A stretch of 64,000 bases of DNA from Acidobacteriota bacterium (lineage in GTDB: Bacteria; Acidobacteriota; Blastocatellia; RBC074). Under the pieces are notes generated by a model. It saw only the letters and a list, made by a program, of their open reading frames with translations. It had not been told where the DNA came from and searched no databases. Of the stretch, positions 60,971-64,000 are shown in pieces; the first letter of the stretch is position 1; each line of letters begins with the position of its first letter. The position numbers were made by a program, and so were the translations under genes. The stretch is taken from assembly GCA_016710075.1 (NCBI GenBank), contig JADJLO010000041.1, positions 358,175 through 422,174 on the forward strand, given 5' to 3'.

Positions 60971-61388
60971 AGGAAATGAGATTGTAGATGCCAAGCCCGG
61001 CGGTGGCGAACCTGATAGCAGGCGTGTCAACGATAAACGAGAATTGACCCACTTGGGTAAATTAAAACTGATCAATTCCCCCCAATAGGATTCCGAAATC
61101 GATCTGCAATGAAATGAGAATGACTGACTTGCCCTTGAGACGAGTTCGGGGGACCATAGATCCCACGATAATAAGGGTCAAGTTGACTCTTGATACTGTC
61201 GATGACCACAACGACTTATCGTTGAAATCAGGAGACACTGAATTTTACTCAACCTGACAAGTCACCCCTCCCTGCTTGAATAATCCACCGACTTCGTGAT
61301 ACTTGATTCTCTTTTGCATAAGCCGGCAAAGTGTTTTATGTTGGTGTTTTGCAAATGAGCAGGCTTGAATCATCAGTTGGTAATAGAT
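60971..61388. other. Right edge of the RHS locus, upstream of topA
   Basis: A 418-bp gap without an intact gene. An open fragment just after the lipoprotein stop reads NEIVDAKPGGGEPDSRRVND and may be a further decayed tip piece. The topA promoter should lie near 61280-61380, but no convincing boxes are seen. Confidence 0.4.
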
Positions 61389-63921
61389 ATGTCTAAATCA
61401 CTTGTAATTGTTGAATCGCCGTCGAAGGCGAAAACGATAAATAAATATCTGGGCAAGGACTTCACGGTGCTGGCATCTGTCGGGCACATCAAGGATCTGC
61501 CAAAAAAGGGGCTCGGTGTGGATATCGAGAATAATTTCGAGCCCACATACGAAGTCATGCCGGGGAAGGACAAGGTCGTCAGGGAGATCAAGGCTGCGGC
61601 CAAGGACGCCGAGACCGTCTATATCGCAACCGACCCGGATCGTGAAGGCGAGGCGATAGGCAGGCATATTGCCGATGTCGTGGCATCGGGACGGGGCAAA
61701 TCGAAGAAGTCGATCTTCAGAGTGATGTTCAACGAGATAACCAAAGCCGCGGTTCAGGATGCCTTCAAGGAGCCAGGCCAGATCAACGACAACCTTGTTG
61801 ATGCGCAGCAGGCGCGACGCGTGCTTGACCGGATAGTTGGATACAAGGTGAGTCCGCTGCTCTGGGACAAGGTGAGGCGCGGATTGTCGGCGGGGCGCGT
61901 CCAGACAGTTGCGGTTCGCCTGGTGGTTGAACGTGAGCGCGAGATAGAGGCCTTCGTCAAGACTGAGTACTGGTCGGTCATCGCCAATCTTTCGGCGAAG
62001 CTTCCTCCGGCGTTCGATGCGAGGCTTTACAAAATATCAAATCTTACCGTCAAGACATCGGGGGTTCGATGATGGAGTCAAGAAGAGCGAGTTTCACATC
62101 AAGGATGAAGCCACGGCTCAGGGCATCCTCAAGGAGCTGGAAGGTTCGAATTATGTCGTCTCCGAGGTCTCGACAAAAGAAAAGAAGAGAAACCCTGTGC
62201 CGCCGTTCATCACCTCCAAGCTGCAGCAGGAGGCTTCACGCAAGCTGAGGTTTACCGCCAAGCGGACGATGCAGATCGCTCAGAAGCTTTACGAGGGAGT
62301 CGAGCTCGGCAGCGAAGGCGCGGTAGGTCTGATCACATACATGAGAACCGACTCGACGCGAGTGGCCGACAGCGCGCTCGGCGAAGTTCGCGACTTCATC
62401 GGATCACAGTACGGACACAACTACCTGCCTGAAAAAGCAATCTTCTACAGGTCAAAGAAGGATGCCCAGGATGCGCACGAAGCGATCCGCCCGACATCGG
62501 CCGACCGGACTCCGGACAAAGTGGCCCCATATCTGGAGAAGGACGCACTGGCCCTTTACCGCCTGATCTGGCAGCGCTTTGTGGCATCGCAGATGATGCC
62601 GGCAATCTTCGATCAGACCACGATCGACATCGCCGCGGGCGAAAAATATCTATTTCGCGCCACCGGCTCCGTCCTCAAGTTCGATGGATTCCTTGCCGTT
62701 TATGAGGAAGGAAAAGACGAGAAGGATGAAGAGGACGATGAGCGAGCAGCGAAACTTCCCAAGGTGGAAAAGGGCGAAGAGCTGAAGCTCAACTCGCTGA
62801 CGCCAAATCAGCATTTCACGGAGCCTCCACCGCGCTTTACCGAAGCGACGCTGGTCAAGGCGCTTGAAGAGAAAGGCATCGGCCGCCCGTCGACCTATGC
62901 TTCGATCATGAGCGTCATCCAGGATCGCAAGTACGTCGAAAAACTCGAAGGAAAGTTCCACCCGACCGCCCTCGGCATCATCGTCAATGACCTGCTGGTA
63001 GAAAGCTTCGCCGACATCTTCAGCGTCGAATACACGGCTCGTATGGAAGAGGAGCTCGACGAGGTTGAAGACGGCAAATTAAAGTGGACCGCTGCCCTCC
63101 AGGATTTTTACGGAAAATTCGCGGTTGATCTGGTAGCCGCGCAGAAACACATGCGCGACATCAAACGCCAGGAGATCCTGACGGATGAGGTCTGCGAAAA
63201 ATGCGGCTCGAAGATGGCGATCAAGTTCGGGCGTTTTGGGGAGTTTCTCGCCTGCACCAACTATCCGGAGTGCAAGAGCACACGCGAACTTGCCAAACCC
63301 GCCACTCAGAATGGCGGCGAGGGTGGTGAAGCAGCGGCGGCTGAGAATCCTTACGCCGATGAGACCTGCGAGAAATGCGGTCGTTCGATGACTCTCAAAC
63401 GCGGAAGGTTCGGCCAGTTCCTCGCCTGCACGGGTTATCCGGAATGCAAGAATACGCGGAAGATAACCAAGACCGGTGTGGCGGCCCCTCCGGTGATGCT
63501 CGATGAGAGATGCCCTGTCTGCGATTCGCAGATGGCCATCAGGTCCGGACCTTATGGCGAATTCACCGCCTGCTCGACCTATCCGGAATGCAAGTACATC
63601 AAACGCGAGTCGACCGGAATCGCCTGCACCCGCCCGGAATGCAAGGGCGAAATGATCGTCAAGAAGTCAAAACGCGGCAAGGTCTTTTACGGCTGCTCCG
63701 AGTATCCGAAATGCGATGCGGTTTTCTGGGATAAACCTGTGGCCCAGGCCTGCCCGCAGTGCAAGGCGCCTTTCCTGCTCGAAAAATATTACGCGAAAAA
63801 AGCCGAGACTGTGCATTACTGCGCTGATGAAAACTGCGGATACCGTAGCGGTGATTCCCCGCCGCCGGCAAAGAAAGCCGCAGCCCCAAAACGCACTCGC
63901 AAAGCCAAACAAGATGCTTAA
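61389..63921 (+). CDS. topA: DNA topoisomerase I, frame-broken
   Basis: A type IA topoisomerase that relaxes negative supercoils, about 843 residues when joined. The start is ATG 61389 (SKSLVIVESPSKAKTINKYLG), with the TOPRIM acids in ATDPDREGEAI. The active Tyr is in VGLITYMRTDSTR, and GRPSTYASI lies in the same core. The C-terminus has four or more Cys4 zinc modules (CEKCGSKMAIKFGRFGEFLACTNYPEC and kin) and a Lys-rich tail. The frame breaks at the five-G run 62060-62064: dropping one G joins KTSG to FDDGVKKSEFHIKDEATAQG. topA is normally essential, so a sequence error is the likely cause. Confidence 0.93.
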
Positions 63922-64000
63922 ATGTCCTGATACTAAAGGTGGCTGTAGTTACGAAGGTATTTTCATCGCCAGGAACGCCAGGAAGATAAGTCCTGAATTG

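Overview
The window looks like chromosomal DNA from a Gram-negative bacterium of the Acidobacteriota type, perhaps Blastocatellia. This is an inference from gene content: a ~1,090-residue TonB-dependent receptor with an N-terminal carboxypeptidase-regulatory domain, a YIP1/TPR protein, a YCF48 protein, a short HisG with HisZ, and many long intergenic repeats. Base composition is moderate to GC-rich, except for an AT-rich stretch at about 55.1-61.3 kb. No tRNA, rRNA, CRISPR array or insertion-sequence transposase was recognised.

Layout. 0-2.2 kb: end of a cytochrome oxidase cluster (DUF420, subunit III) and a cupredoxin-like lipoprotein. 2.3-9.7 kb, minus strand: TonB receptor, carA, YIP1/TPR protein, lepB, yggX. 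10-21 kb: typA, guaB, a RodZ-like protein, a DUF255 thioredoxin-fold protein, a phosphoglycolate phosphatase-like HAD enzyme, lysS and a LolC/E-type permease. 21-37.6 kb: secreted and envelope proteins, an S41 protease-like protein, a TonB-C protein, an HD phosphohydrolase, an M20 peptidase, RNase III, then a minus-strand run NamZ-FmdE-CDF transporter-amidohydrolase. 37.7-42 kb: a glycosyltransferase/methyltransferase cassette bracketed by two copies of an apparently structured small RNA. 42-46 kb: a secreted HExxH protein, a Ca2+/H+ antiporter, a glycine-zipper protein and a ThiF/MoeB enzyme. 46.5-55.1 kb: thrB followed by hisZ-G-D-C-B-H, and hisA after an inserted convergent pair (PPOX and DinB). 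55.1-61.3 kb: a broken RHS polymorphic-toxin locus with at least two different toxin tips and candidate immunity genes. 61.4-63.9 kb: topA.

Most notable signals. (1) Two non-identical copies of a ~125-nt RNA share a GGAAC-N16-CGTGTA promoter-like box, a closing stem with base changes that keep pairing, and a terminator-like hairpin with an invariant AGTGAGG loop on different stems. (2) Five 3'-end hairpin elements with GATTACGAAACAGACGAAA ends have divergent interiors, several of which remain self-complementary. (3) There is a MITE-like ~280-bp repeat pair and a family of heptad repeats. (4) The RHS array carries a zincin-like tip and a lysozyme-like tip, the latter beside a lipoprotein. (5) Five conserved genes (a GT-C protein, cax, hisB, PPOX, topA) are each broken by a single-base length change, four of them in runs of 4-7 identical bases. 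This pattern is better explained by sequence error than by biology, so these genes are annotated as whole genes with a flagged frame break.
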